NCBI RefSeq assembly: GCF_900700375.1
Contig: NW_021629804.1
Location: 1 to 64,000 of the forward strand
Reading direction: 5' to 3'
DNA from: Denticeps clupeoides
Lineage: Eukaryota > Chordata > Actinopteri > Clupeiformes > Denticipitidae
DNA: 64,000 bases
The translations under genes and the position numbers were made by a program. Shown piece after piece: positions 1 through 9,160 of the stretch. A model generated the notes under the pieces. The model worked only from the letters and a program-made list of their open reading frames with translations. It was not told where the DNA came from and ran no database searches. The first letter of the stretch is position 1, and every line of letters starts with the position of its first letter.

Positions 1-3
1 CAA

Positions 4-68
4 GGCCGGCTGGTTAGAGCGTGGTGCTAATAACGCCAAGGTCGCGGGTTCGACCCCCGTACTGGCCA
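4..68 (+). pseudogene. tRNA-Ile(AAT), D-arm deleted
   Basis: Matches the array tRNA-Ile, but nine nucleotides of the D-arm (TTAGCTCAG) are absent, removing the A box. Anticodon and T arms are intact. Probably not transcribed or folded normally. Confidence 0.85.
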
Positions 69-262
69 CAACTCATTTAATGTGTTTTGACAGGACTTAC
101 GCATTAGAGACAAGGCAACTGCTATTCCTGATTGACGGATTTGCTTGCGTCCAGGATTTTTACATCGTGCAGATGACAGGCTTTGGACATGCTAGCTCTG
201 ATGTGCTATGTATTAATCACATGCTTCACTAAGAAAAACTAATCAAAGATAAAAAGGAACCG

Positions 263-334
263 TGGAGAATGCGGGCATCGATCCCGCCACCTCTCGCATG
301 CTAAGCGAGCGCTCTACCATTGAGCTAATTCCCC
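263..334 (-). tRNA. tRNA-Ala(AGC), one D-loop base short
   Basis: The family reads GGGGAATTAGCTC at its 5' end with anticodon loop TTAGCAT. The acceptor pairs GGGGAAT with ATTCTCC, the discriminator is A, and no CCA is encoded. A TTTTT terminator lies about 6 bp downstream on the minus strand. This copy lacks one D-loop nucleotide and has one T-arm substitution. Confidence 0.75.
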
Positions 335-637
335 TGTGACAAGAAAACATGCAAGAAATTTTGGGAAGACTATAAACAGGGATCAAACGGACTCATGCAT
401 TGGATTTTGGCATGTCGAAAAAAGCCAAGGTGCCTTTTTTTTTACATTCGGCACCATTAAGAAAAAAACCTTACAGGGAATTTGAGTAAGGGCACCTTAT
501 GAGGGCGTAAACAGTTGGGAATCACATCCAAAAAGCAAAGGGATTGAACATGTTTCATTGCCAATGGTGGTTATAGTGACGGGAAAATTAGATATAAGAC
601 ACAGATATTATCCATTGTATTGAAGGGAAGGTTCTGT

Positions 638-710
638 GCCCGGCTAGCTCAGTCGGTAGAGCATGAGACTCTTAATATCAGGGTCGTGGGTTCGAGCCCG
701 ACGTTGGGCG
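638..710 (+). pseudogene. tRNA-Lys(CTT), two stem mismatches
   Basis: The family begins GCCCGGCTAGCTC, has anticodon loop CTCTTAA and ends in CACGTTGGGC. Here the anticodon stem (TCTCA to TATCA) and the T stem (CCCAC to CCGAC) each have a mismatch, and the usual downstream TTTT is interrupted. Probably decayed. Confidence 0.6.
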
Positions 711-868
711 TCTGTCTTGGGAAAAAATTTTTCCAATTAGGGATGCCTTCATTCGGAAAACATTTGAGTAATTCCAGCAACAGATTGTACTTTTTTCGTG
801 TATGTAGCACTGCTGTGCTGCGTTGTATAAAGGTGCTTAAATTAAGAAAAAATTATCAAAATGAAACA

Positions 869-940
869 TGGAGAACGCAGGCATTGATCCCCGTATTTCT
901 CACACAGTAAGCAAGCGCTCTAGTATTTCAGCTAATTGCC
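869..940 (-). pseudogene. Decayed tRNA-Ala-like copy
   Basis: Aligns along its whole length with the array tRNA-Ala but has anticodon loop TTACTGT (formal ACT), a D-stem mismatch, loss of the D-loop GG, and broken acceptor and T stems. The B box (GATCAATGC) still fits GWTCRANNC, while the A box has lost its final G. One base is missing in this copy relative to later ones. Confidence 0.8.
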
Positions 941-1080
941 TTATGATAACGAAGGGGAAAAACAGTTTCGGGAAAACTACATGCAGGGATTAAACAAACT
1001 CTTGCATTTTGTACCAAGACTCTTGGACACTGAAGCTGTTAATCAATCGTCCAAAAGCGTCAAAGCCTTAATCTTAACAA

Positions 1081-1153
1081 GGCCGGTTAGCTCAGCTGGT
1101 TAGAGCGTGGTGCTAATAACGCCAAGGTCGCGGTTCGACCCCCGTACTGGCCA
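1081..1153 (+). tRNA. tRNA-Ile(AAT), T-stem base missing
   Basis: The family has acceptor GGCCGGT/ACTGGCC, anticodon AAT in loop CTAATAA, and a TTTT terminator about 18 bp downstream. This copy lacks one G of the T stem, so its function is doubtful. Confidence 0.65.
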
Positions 1154-1343
1154 AACTCATTTAATGTTTTGACAGGACTTACGCATTAGAGACAAGGCAA
1201 CTGCTATTCCTGATTGACGGATTTGCTTGCGTCCAGGATTTTTACATCGTACACATGACAGGCTTTGGACATGCTAGCTCTGATGAGCTATGTATTAATC
1301 AAATGCTTCACTACGAAAAACTAATCAAAGAAAAAAGGAACCG

Positions 1344-1416
1344 TGGAGAATGCGGGCATCGATCCCGCTACCTCTCGCATGCTAAGCGAGCACTCTACCA
1401 TTTGAGCTAATTCCCC
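1344..1416 (-). tRNA. tRNA-Ala(AGC)
   Basis: Full length. One D-stem change (GAGC to GAGT) leaves a G-U pair. Confidence 0.85.
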
Positions 1417-1713
1417 CTGACAAGAAACCATGCCAAGAATTTTGGAAGACTATAAACAGGGATCAAACGGACTCATGCATTGGATTTTGGCATGTCGAAA
1501 AAGCCAAGGTGCCTTTTTTTTTACATTCGGCACCATCAAGAAAAAAACCTTACAGGGAATTTGAGTAAGGGCACCTTATGAGGGCGTAAACAGTTGGGCT
1601 CACATCCAAAAGGCAAAGGGATTGAACATGTTTCATTGCCAATGTGGTTATAGTGACGGGAAAATAGATATAAGACACAGATATTATCCATTGTATTGAA
1701 GGTAAGGTTCTGT

Positions 1714-1786
1714 GCCCGGCCAGCTCAGTCGGTAGCGCCTGAGACTCTTAATCTCAGGGTCGTGGGTTCGTGCCCCACGTTGGGCA
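1714..1786 (+). pseudogene. tRNA-Lys(CTT), variant lacking T8 and A58
   Basis: Belongs to a left-block subclass with T8 changed to C and the T loop reading TTCGTGC, so the A58-equivalent and a B-box base are altered. The D stem also has GAGC changed to GCGC. The discriminator is A rather than G. Confidence 0.6.
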
Positions 1787-2034
1787 TCTGTTTTGGGAAA
1801 AAAAATTCCAATTAGGGATGCCGTCATTCGGAAATGGCGTCAAAGCCATTTAATGTGTTTTGACAGGACTTACGCATTAGAGACAAGGCAACTGCTATTC
1901 CTGATTGACGGATTTGCTTGCGTCCAGGATTTTTACATCGTGCAGATGACAGCTTTGGACATGCTAGCTCTGATGTGCTATGTATTAATCAAATGCTTCA
2001 CTAAGAAAAACTAATCAAAGATAAAAAGGAACCG

Positions 2035-2107
2035 TGGAGAATGCGGCCATCAATCCCGCTACCTCTCGCATGCTAAGCGAGCGCTCTACCATTTGAGCTA
2101 ATTCCCC
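2035..2107 (-). pseudogene. tRNA-Ala(AGC) with T-arm changes
   Basis: A T-stem mismatch and a change at the C56-equivalent of the T loop; acceptor, D and anticodon arms are normal. It sits in a shortened monomer. Confidence 0.55.
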
Positions 2108-2411
2108 TGTTACAAGAAAACATGCAAGAAATTTTGGGAAGACTATAAACAGGGATCAAACGGACTCATGCATGGATTTTTGGCATGTCGAAAAAAGCCA
2201 AGGTGCCTTTTTTTTTACATGTCGGCACCATTAAGAAAAAAACCTTACAGGGAATTTGAGTAAGGGCACCTTATGAGGGCGTAAACAGTTGGGGCTCACA
2301 TCCAAAAAGCAAAGGGATTGAACATGTTTCATTGCCAATGGTGGTTATAGTGACGGGAAAATTAGATATAAGACACAGATATTATCCATTGTATTGAAGG
2401 GAAGGTTCTGT

Positions 2412-2484
2412 GCCCGGCTAGCTCAGTCGGTAGAGCATGAGACTCTTAATCTCGGGGTCGTGGGTTCGAGCCCCACGTTGGGCA
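2412..2484 (+). tRNA. tRNA-Lys(CTT)
   Basis: Full length with one anticodon-stem change that leaves a U-G pair; discriminator A. Confidence 0.88.
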
Positions 2485-2642
2485 TCGGTTTTGGGAAAAA
2501 ATGTTCCAATTAGGGATGCCTTCATTCGGAAAACATTTCAGTACATCCAGCAACAGATTGTACTTTTTTCGTGTATGTAGCACTGCTGTGCTGCGTTGTA
2601 TAAGGTGCTTAAATTAAAGAAAAATAATTAAAATATGAAACA

Positions 2643-2715
2643 TGGAGAACGCAGGCATTCATCCCCGTTATTTCTCGCACAGTAAGCAAGCGCTCTAGTA
2701 TTTCAGCTAATTGCC
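2643..2715 (-). pseudogene. Decayed tRNA-Ala-like copy
   Basis: Loop TTACTGT retained, and the residual B box is intact. Confidence 0.8.
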
Positions 2716-2855
2716 TTATGATAACGAAGGGGAAAAACAGTTTCGGGAAAACTACATGCAGGGATTAAACAAACTCTTGCATTTTGTGCCAAGACTCTTG
2801 GACACAGAAGCTGTTAATCAATCGTCCAAAACCGTCAAAGCCTTAATCTTAACAA

Positions 2856-2929
2856 GGCTGGTTAGCTCAGCTGGTTAGAGCGTGGTGCTAATAACGCCAA
2901 GGTCGCGGGTTCGACCCCCGTACTGGCCA
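2856..2929 (+). tRNA. tRNA-Ile(AAT)
   Basis: Consensus except C4 to T, which still pairs with G as a wobble. Confidence 0.88.
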
Positions 2930-3123
2930 CAACTCATTTAATGTGTTTTGAAAGGACTTACCCATTAGAGACAAGGCAACTGCTATTCCTGATTGACGGA
3001 TTTGCTTGCGTCCAGGATATTTACATCGTGCAGATGACAGGCTTTGGACATGCTAGCTCTGATGTGCTATGTATTAATCAAATGCTTCACTAAGAAAAAC
3101 TAATCAAAGATAAAAAGGAACCG

Positions 3124-3196
3124 TGGAGAATGCGGCCATCTATCCCGCTACCTCTCGCATGCTAAGCGAGCGCTCTACCATTTGAGCTAATTCCCC
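3124..3196 (-). pseudogene. tRNA-Ala(AGC) with T-arm changes
   Basis: T-stem mismatch shared with the copy at 2035, plus a different base at the C56-equivalent. Confidence 0.55.
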
Positions 3197-3499
3197 TGTT
3201 ACAAGAAAACATGCAAGAAATTTTGGAAGACTATAAACAGGGATCAAACGGACTCATGCATTGGATTTTGGCATGTCGAAAAAAAGCCAAGGTGCCTTTT
3301 TTTTTACATTCGGCACCATCAAGAAAAAAACCTTACAGGGAATTTGAGTAAGGGCACCTTATGAGGGCGTAAACAGTTGGGGCTCACATCCAAAAGGCAA
3401 AGGGATTGAACATGTTTCATTGCCAATGGTGGTTATAGTGACGGGAAAATTAGATATAAGACACAGATATTATCCATTGTATTGAAGGGAAGGTTCTGT

Positions 3500-3572
3500 G
3501 CCCGGCCAGCTCAGTCGGTAGAGCCTAAGACTCTTAATCTCAGGGTCGTGGGTTCGTGCCCAACGTTGGGCA
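3500..3572 (+). pseudogene. tRNA-Lys(CTT), A58-less variant
   Basis: T8 to C and TTCGTGC T loop, as at 1714, with additional mismatches in the anticodon stem (TGAGA to TAAGA) and T stem. Confidence 0.6.
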
Positions 3573-3820
3573 TCTGTTTTGGGAAAAAAATTCCAATTAG
3601 GGATGCCGTCATTCGGAAATGGCGTCAAAGCCATTTAATGTGTTTTGACAGGACTTACGCATTAGAGACAAGGCAACTGCTATTCCTGATTGACGGATTT
3701 GCTTGCGTCCAGGATTTTTACATCGTGCAGATGACAGGCTTTGGACATGCTAGCTCTGATGTGCTATGTATTAATCAAATGCTTCACTAAGAAAAACTAA
3801 TCAAATATAAAAAGGAACAG

Positions 3821-3893
3821 TGGAGAATGCGGGCATCGATCCCACTACCTCTCGCATGCTAAGCGAACGCTCTACCATTTGAGCTAATTCCCC
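3821..3893 (-). tRNA. tRNA-Ala(AGC)
   Basis: Two substitutions, one in the anticodon stem and one in the T stem, both leaving G-U pairs. Confidence 0.78.
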
Positions 3894-4195
3894 TATGACA
3901 AGAAAACATGCAAGAAATTTTGGGAAGACTATAAACAGGGATCAAACGGACTAATGCATTGGATTTTGGAATGTCGAAAAAAGCCAAGGTGCCCTTTTTT
4001 TACATTCGGCACCATCAAGAAAAAAACCTTACAGGGAATTTGAGTAAGGGCACCTTATGAGGGCGTAAACAGTTGGGGCTCACATCCAAAAGGCAAAGGG
4101 ATTGAACATGTTTCATTGCCAATGGTGGTTATAGTGACGGGTAAATTAGATATAAGACACAGATATTATCCATTGTATTTAATGGAAGGTTCTGT

Positions 4196-4268
4196 GCCCG
4201 GCTAGCTCAGTCGGTAGAGCATGAGACTCTTAATCTCAGGGTCGTGGGTTCGAGCCCCACGTTGGGCA
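4196..4268 (+). tRNA. tRNA-Lys(CTT)
   Basis: All arms match the array consensus; discriminator A. A TTTT terminator follows within a few bases. Confidence 0.94.
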
Positions 4269-4429
4269 TCTGTTTTGGGAAAAAAATTTCCAATTAGGGA
4301 TGCCTTCATTCGGAAAACATTTGAGTACATCCAGCAACGGATTGTACTTTTTTTTTCGTGTATGTAGCACTGCTGTGCTGCGTTGTATAAAGGTGCTTAA
4401 TTAAAGAAAAATAATCAAAATATGAAACA

Positions 4430-4502
4430 TGGAGAACGCAGGCATTGATCCCCGTTATTTCTCGCACAGTAAGCAAGCGCTCTAGTATTTCAGCTAATTG
4501 CC
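4430..4502 (-). pseudogene. Decayed tRNA-Ala-like copy
   Basis: Same loop TTACTGT and stem defects as the rest of its family. Confidence 0.8.
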
Positions 4503-4640
4503 TTATGATAACGAAGGGGAAAAACAGTTTCGGGAAAACTACATGCAGGATTAAACAAACTCTTGCATTTTGTGCCAAGACTCTTGGACACAGAAGCTGT
4601 TAATCAATCGTCCAAAGCGTCAAAGCCTTAATCTTAACAA

Positions 4641-4714
4641 GGCCGGTTAGCTCAGCTGGTTAGAGCGTGGTGCTAATAACGGCAAGGTCGCGGGTTCGAC
4701 CCCCGTACTGGCCG
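4641..4714 (+). tRNA. tRNA-Ile(AAT), anticodon-stem mismatch
   Basis: AACGCC reads AACGGC here, giving a G-G mismatch in the anticodon stem. The discriminator is G instead of A. Identity and charging may be affected. Confidence 0.7.
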
Positions 4715-4908
4715 CAACTCATTTAATGTGTTTTGACAGGACTTACGCATTAGAGACAAGGCAACTGCTATTCCTGATTGACGGATTTGCTTGCGTCCAG
4801 GATTTTTACATCGTGCACATGACAGGCTTTGGACATGCTAGCTCTGATGTGCTATGTATTAATCAAATGCTTCACTAAGAAAAACTAATCAAAGATAAAA
4901 AGGAACCG

Positions 4909-4980
4909 TGGAGAATGCGGGCATCAATCCCGCTACTCTCGCATGCTAAGCGAACGCTCTACCATTTGAGCTAATTCCCC
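4909..4980 (-). pseudogene. tRNA-Ala(AGC), one base short
   Basis: Variable region short by one nucleotide, C56-equivalent changed, and a U-G pair in the anticodon stem. Confidence 0.55.
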
Positions 4981-5284
4981 TGTTACAAGAAAACATGCAA
5001 GAAATTTTGGGAAGACTATAAACAGGGATCAAACGGACTCATGCATTGGATTTTGGCATGTCGAAAAAAGCCAAGGTGCCTTTTTTTTTTACATTCGGCA
5101 CCATCAAGAAAAAAACCTTACAGGGAATTTGAGTAAGGGCACCTTATGAGGGCGTAAACAGTTGGGGCTCACATCCAAAAGGCAAAGGGATTGAACATGT
5201 TTCAATGCCAATGGTGGTTATAGTGACGGGAAAATTAGATATAAGACACAGATATTATCCATTGTATTGAAGGGAAGGTTCTGT

Positions 5285-5357
5285 GCCCAGCCAGCTCAGT
5301 CGGTAGAGCCTGAGACTCTTAATCTCAGGGTCGTGGGTTCGTGCCCCACGTTGGGCA
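5285..5357 (+). pseudogene. tRNA-Lys(CTT), A58-less variant
   Basis: Acceptor GCCCAGC, T8 to C and T loop TTCGTGC. Confidence 0.6.
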
Positions 5358-5605
5358 TCTGTTTTGGGAAAAAAAATTCCAATTAGGGATGCCGTCATTC
5401 GGAAATGGCGTCAAAGCCATTTAATGTCTTTGACAGGACTTACGCATTAGAGACAAGGCAACTGCTATTCCTGATTGACGGATTTGCTTGCGTCCAGGAT
5501 TTTTACATCGTGCACATGACAGGCTTTGGACATGCTAGCTCTGATGTGCTATGTATTAATCAAATGCTTCACTAAGAAAAACTAATCAAAGATAAAAAGG
5601 AACCG

Positions 5606-5678
5606 TGGAGAATGCAGGCATCAATCCCGCTACCTCTCGCATGCTAAGCGAACACTCTACCATTTGAGGTAATTCCCC
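5606..5678 (-). pseudogene. tRNA-Ala(AGC), D-stem and T-loop defects
   Basis: G10 changed to C, breaking the D stem and A box, with the C56-equivalent also changed. Near-identical to the copy at 7364. Confidence 0.6.
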
Positions 5679-5981
5679 TGTTACAAGAAAACATGCAAGA
5701 AATTTTGGGAAGACTATAAACAGGGATCAAACGGACTCATGCATTGGATTTTGGCATGTCGAAAAAAGCCAAGGTGCCTTTTTTTTTACATTCGGCACCA
5801 TCAAGAAAAAAACCTTACAGGGAATTTGAGTAAGGGCACCTTATGAGGGCGTAAACAGTTGGGGCTCACATCCAAAAGGCAAAGGGATTGAAAATGTTTC
5901 ATTGCCAATGGTGGTTATAGTGACGGGAAAATTAGATATAAGACACAGATATTATCCATTGTATTAAAGGAAAGGTTCTGT

Positions 5982-6054
5982 GCCCGGCTAGCTCAGTCGG
6001 TAGAGCCTGAGACTCTTAATCTCAGGGTCGTGGGTTTGAGCCCCACGTTTGGCG
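5982..6054 (+). tRNA. tRNA-Lys(CTT), T-loop variant
   Basis: T loop reads TTTGAGC (C56-equivalent lost) and one acceptor pair is mismatched (GTTTGGC). Function is doubtful. Confidence 0.55.
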
Positions 6055-6215
6055 TCTGTTTTGGGAAAAAAATTTCCAATTAGGGATACCTTCATTCGGA
6101 AAACATTTGAGTACATCCAGCAACAGATTGTACTTTTTTTTTCGTGTATGTAGCACTGCTGTGCTGCGTTGTATAAAGGTGCTTAATTAAAGAAAAATAA
6201 TCAAAATATGAAACA

Positions 6216-6288
6216 TGGAGAACGCAGGCATTGATCCCCGTTATTTCTCGCACAGTAAGCAAGCGCTCTAGTATTTCAGCTAATTGCC
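6216..6288 (-). pseudogene. Decayed tRNA-Ala-like copy
   Basis: Standard copy. Just upstream on the minus strand, about 30 bp of spacer are missing (join near 6298). Confidence 0.8.
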
Positions 6289-6398
6289 TTATGATAACAT
6301 GCAGGGATTAAACAAACTCTTGCATTTTGTGCCAAGACTCTTGGACACAGAAGCTGTTAATCAATCGTCCAAAAGCGTCAAAGCCTTAATCTTAACAA

Positions 6399-6472
6399 GG
6401 CCGGTTAGCTCAGCTGGTTAGAGCGTGGTGCTAATAACGGCAAGGTCGCGGGTTCGACCCCCGTACTGGCCG
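6399..6472 (+). tRNA. tRNA-Ile(AAT), anticodon-stem mismatch
   Basis: Carries the same G-G stem mismatch and G discriminator as the copy at 4641, so the two come from one duplicated 1.78-kb unit. Confidence 0.7.
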
Positions 6473-6665
6473 CAACTCATTTAATGTGTTTTGACAGGAC
6501 TTACGCATTAGAGACAAGGCAACTGCTATCCTGATTGACGGATTTGCTTGCGTCCAGGATTTTTACATCGTGCACATGACAGGCTTTGGACATGCTAGCT
6601 CTGATGTGCTATGTATTAATCAAATGCTTCACTAAGAAAAACTAATCAAAGATAAAAAGGAACCG

Positions 6666-6738
6666 TGGAGAATGCGGGCATCAATCCCGCTACCTCTCGC
6701 ATGCTAAGCGAACGCTCTACCATTTGAGCTAATTCCCC
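6666..6738 (-). tRNA. tRNA-Ala(AGC), T-loop variant
   Basis: C56-equivalent changed; U-G pair in the anticodon stem; other arms normal. Confidence 0.65.
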
Positions 6739-7042
6739 TGTTACAAGAAAACATGCAAGAAATTTTGGGAAGACTATAAACAGGGATCAAACGGACTCAT
6801 GCATTGGATTTTGGCATGTCGAAAAAAGCCAAGGTGCCTTTTTTTTTTACATTCGGCACCATCAAGAAAAAAACCTTACAGGGAATTTGAGTAAGGGCAC
6901 CTTATGAGGGCGTAAACAGTTGGGGCTCACATCCAAAAGGCAAAGGGATTGAACATGTTTCAATGCCAATGGTGGTTATAGTGACGGGAAAATTAGATAT
7001 AAGACACAGATATTATCCATTGTATTGAAGGGAAGGTTCTGT

Positions 7043-7114
7043 GCCCAGCCAGCTCAGTCGGTAGAGCCTGAGACTCTTAATCTCAGGGTCGTGGGTTCGT
7101 GCCCCACGTGGGCA
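7043..7114 (+). pseudogene. tRNA-Lys(CTT), A58-less variant
   Basis: Same variant as at 5285, with one nucleotide less at the T-stem/acceptor junction. Confidence 0.6.
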
Positions 7115-7363
7115 TCTGTTTTGGGAAAAAAAATTCCAATTAGGGATGCCGTCATTCGGAAATGGCGTCAAAGCCATTTAATGTCTTTTGACAGGACTTA
7201 CGCATTAGAGACAAGGCAACTGCTATTCCTGATTGACGGATTTGCTTGCGTCCAGGATTTTTACATCGTGCACATGACAGGCTTTGGACATGCTAGCTCT
7301 GATGTGCTATGTATTAATCAAATGCTTCACTAAGAAAAACTAATCAAAGATAAAAAGGAACCG

Positions 7364-7436
7364 TGGAGAATGCAGGCATCAATCCCGCTACCTCTCGCAT
7401 GCTAAGCGAACACTCTACCATTTGAGGTAATTCCCC
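7364..7436 (-). pseudogene. tRNA-Ala(AGC), D-stem and T-loop defects
   Basis: Same changes as the copy at 5606. Confidence 0.6.
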
Positions 7437-7738
7437 TGTTACAAGAAAACATGCAAGAAATTTTGGGAAGACTATAAACAGGGATCAAACGGACTCATGC
7501 ATTGGATTTTGGCATGTCGAAAAAAGCCAAGGTGCCTTTTTTTTTACATTCGGCACCATCAAGAAAAAAACCTTACAGGGAATTTGAGTAAGGGCACCTT
7601 ATGAGGGCGTAAACAGTTGGGGCTCACATCCAAAGGCAAAGGGATTGAAAATGTTTCATTGCCAATGGTGGTTATAGTGACGGGAAAATTAGATATAAGA
7701 CACAGATATTATCCATTGTATTAAAGGAAAGGTTCTGT

Positions 7739-7811
7739 GCCCGGCTAGCTCAGTCGGTAGAGCCTGAGACTCTTAATCTCAGGGTCGTGGGTTTGAGCCC
7801 CACGTTTGGCG
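7739..7811 (+). tRNA. tRNA-Lys(CTT), T-loop variant
   Basis: Same TTTGAGC loop and acceptor mismatch as at 5982. Confidence 0.55.
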
Positions 7812-7970
7812 TCTGTTTTGGGAAAAAAATTTCCAATTAGGGATACCTTCATTCGGAAAACATTTGAGTACATCCAGCAACAGATTGTACTTTTTTCGTG
7901 TATGTAGCACTGCTGTGCTGCGTTGTATAAAGGTGCTTAAATTAAAGAAAAATAATTAAAATATGAAACA

Positions 7971-8043
7971 TGGAGAACGCAGGCATTCATCCCCGTTATT
8001 TCTCGCACAGTAAGCAAGCGCTCTAGTATTTCAGCTAATTGCC
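7971..8043 (-). pseudogene. Decayed tRNA-Ala-like copy
   Basis: Loop TTACTGT, residual B box. Confidence 0.8.
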
Positions 8044-8183
8044 TTATGATAACGAAGGGGAAAAACAGTTTCGGGAAAACTACATGCAGGGATTAAACAA
8101 ACTCTTGCATTTTGTACCAAGACTCTTGGACACTGAAGCTGTTAATCAATCGTCCAAAAGCGTCAAAGCCTTAGTCTTAACAA

Positions 8184-8257
8184 TGCCGGTTAGCTCAGCT
8201 GGTTAGAGCGTGGTGCTAATAACGCCAAGGTCGCGGGTTCGACCCCCGTACTGGCCA
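8184..8257 (+). tRNA. tRNA-Ile(AAT), first acceptor pair lost
   Basis: G1 is replaced by T, so the 1-72 pair is lost; otherwise consensus. Confidence 0.75.
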
Positions 8258-8450
8258 CAACTCATTTAATGTGTTTTGACAGGACTTACGCATTAGAGAC
8301 AAGGCAACTGCTATTCCTGATTGACGGATTTGCTTGCGTCCAGGATTTTTACATCGTACACATGACAGGCTTTGGACATGCTAGCTCTGATGTGCTATGT
8401 ATTAATCAAATGCTTCACTACGAAAAACTAATCAAAGAAAAAAGGAACCG

Positions 8451-8523
8451 TGGAGAATGCGGGCATCGATCCCGCTACCTCTCGCATGCTAAGCGAGCAC
8501 TCTACCATTTGAGCTAATTCCCC
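8451..8523 (-). tRNA. tRNA-Ala(AGC)
   Basis: Same single G-U D-stem variant as the copy at 1344. Confidence 0.85.
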
Positions 8524-8826
8524 CATGACAAGAAAACATGCAAGAAATTTTGGGAAGACTATAAACAGGGATCAAACGGACTTATGCATTGGATTTTGGC
8601 ATGTCGAAAAAAGCCAAGGTGAATTTTTTTTTACATTCGGCACCATCAAGAAAAAAACCTTACAGGGAATTTGAGTAAGGGCACATTATGAGGGCGTAAA
8701 CAGTTGGGGCTCACATCCAGAAGGCAAAGGGATTGAACATGTTTCATTGCCAATGGTGGTTATAGTGACGGGAAAAATAGATATAAGACACAGATATTAA
8801 CCATTGTATTGAAGGGTAGGTTCTGT

Positions 8827-8899
8827 TCCCGGCTAGCTCAGTCGGTAGAGCATGAGACTCTTAATCTCAGGGTCATGGGTTCGAGCCCCACGTTGGGCG
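8827..8899 (+). tRNA. tRNA-Lys(CTT), first acceptor pair lost
   Basis: G1 is replaced by T and there is one T-stem substitution. Confidence 0.7.
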
Positions 8900-9058
8900 T
8901 CTGTTTTGGGAAAAAATTTTCCAATTAGGGATGCCTTCATTCGGAAAACATTTGAGTACTTCCAGCAACAGATTGTACTTCTTTCGTGTATGTAGCACTG
9001 CTGTGCTGCGTTGTATAAAGGTGCTTAAATTAAAGAAAAATTATCAAAATATGAAACA

Positions 9059-9131
9059 TGGAGAATGCAGGCAATGATCCCCGTTATTTCTCACACAGTA
9101 AGCAAGCGCTCTAGTATTTCAGCTAATTGCC
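9059..9131 (-). pseudogene. Decayed tRNA-Ala-like copy
   Basis: Last tRNA-like unit before the LTR element, which begins about 30 bp upstream of its 5' end. Confidence 0.8.
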
Positions 9132-9160
9132 TTATGATAACGAAGGGGAAAAACAGTTTC

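Larger units (their letters stand above)
1..9160. repeat. Left tRNA tandem array (alternating 1.09-kb and 0.69-kb monomers)
   Basis: Spacing of successive tRNA-Ala copies alternates near 1060-1089 and 691-698 bp. Full monomers hold Ile(+), Ala(-), Lys(+), decayed Ala(-). Short ones run from the Lys downstream spacer straight into the Ile downstream spacer (for example near 1835-1850), so they lack the decayed Ala copy and Ile. The Ala-to-Lys spacer of about 300 bp holds no gene: it contains a T-run hairpin (GGTGCC...GGCACC) and unique-looking sequence repeated in each monomer. The other spacers are about 194 bp (Ile-Ala), 160 bp (Lys-decayed Ala) and 110-150 bp (decayed Ala-Ile). Confidence 0.95.

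Noticed and set aside
620-910. Open reading frame with AQSVEHETLNIRVVGSSPT, recurring at 3482, 7025, 25612 and 38603
   Set aside because: It is the translation of the tRNA-Lys gene and its flanks, a well-known spurious protein pattern. There is no coding signal beyond the tRNA.
869-940. Decayed copies read as tRNA-Ser(ACT) from the formal anticodon
   Set aside because: Stems are broken, there is no long variable arm as in tRNA-Ser, and the sequence aligns with tRNA-Ala.
8269-8517. Reading frame through the Ile-Ala spacer, recurring in other monomers
   Set aside because: It crosses the tRNA-Ala gene on the opposite strand and varies or breaks between monomers; it is spacer.
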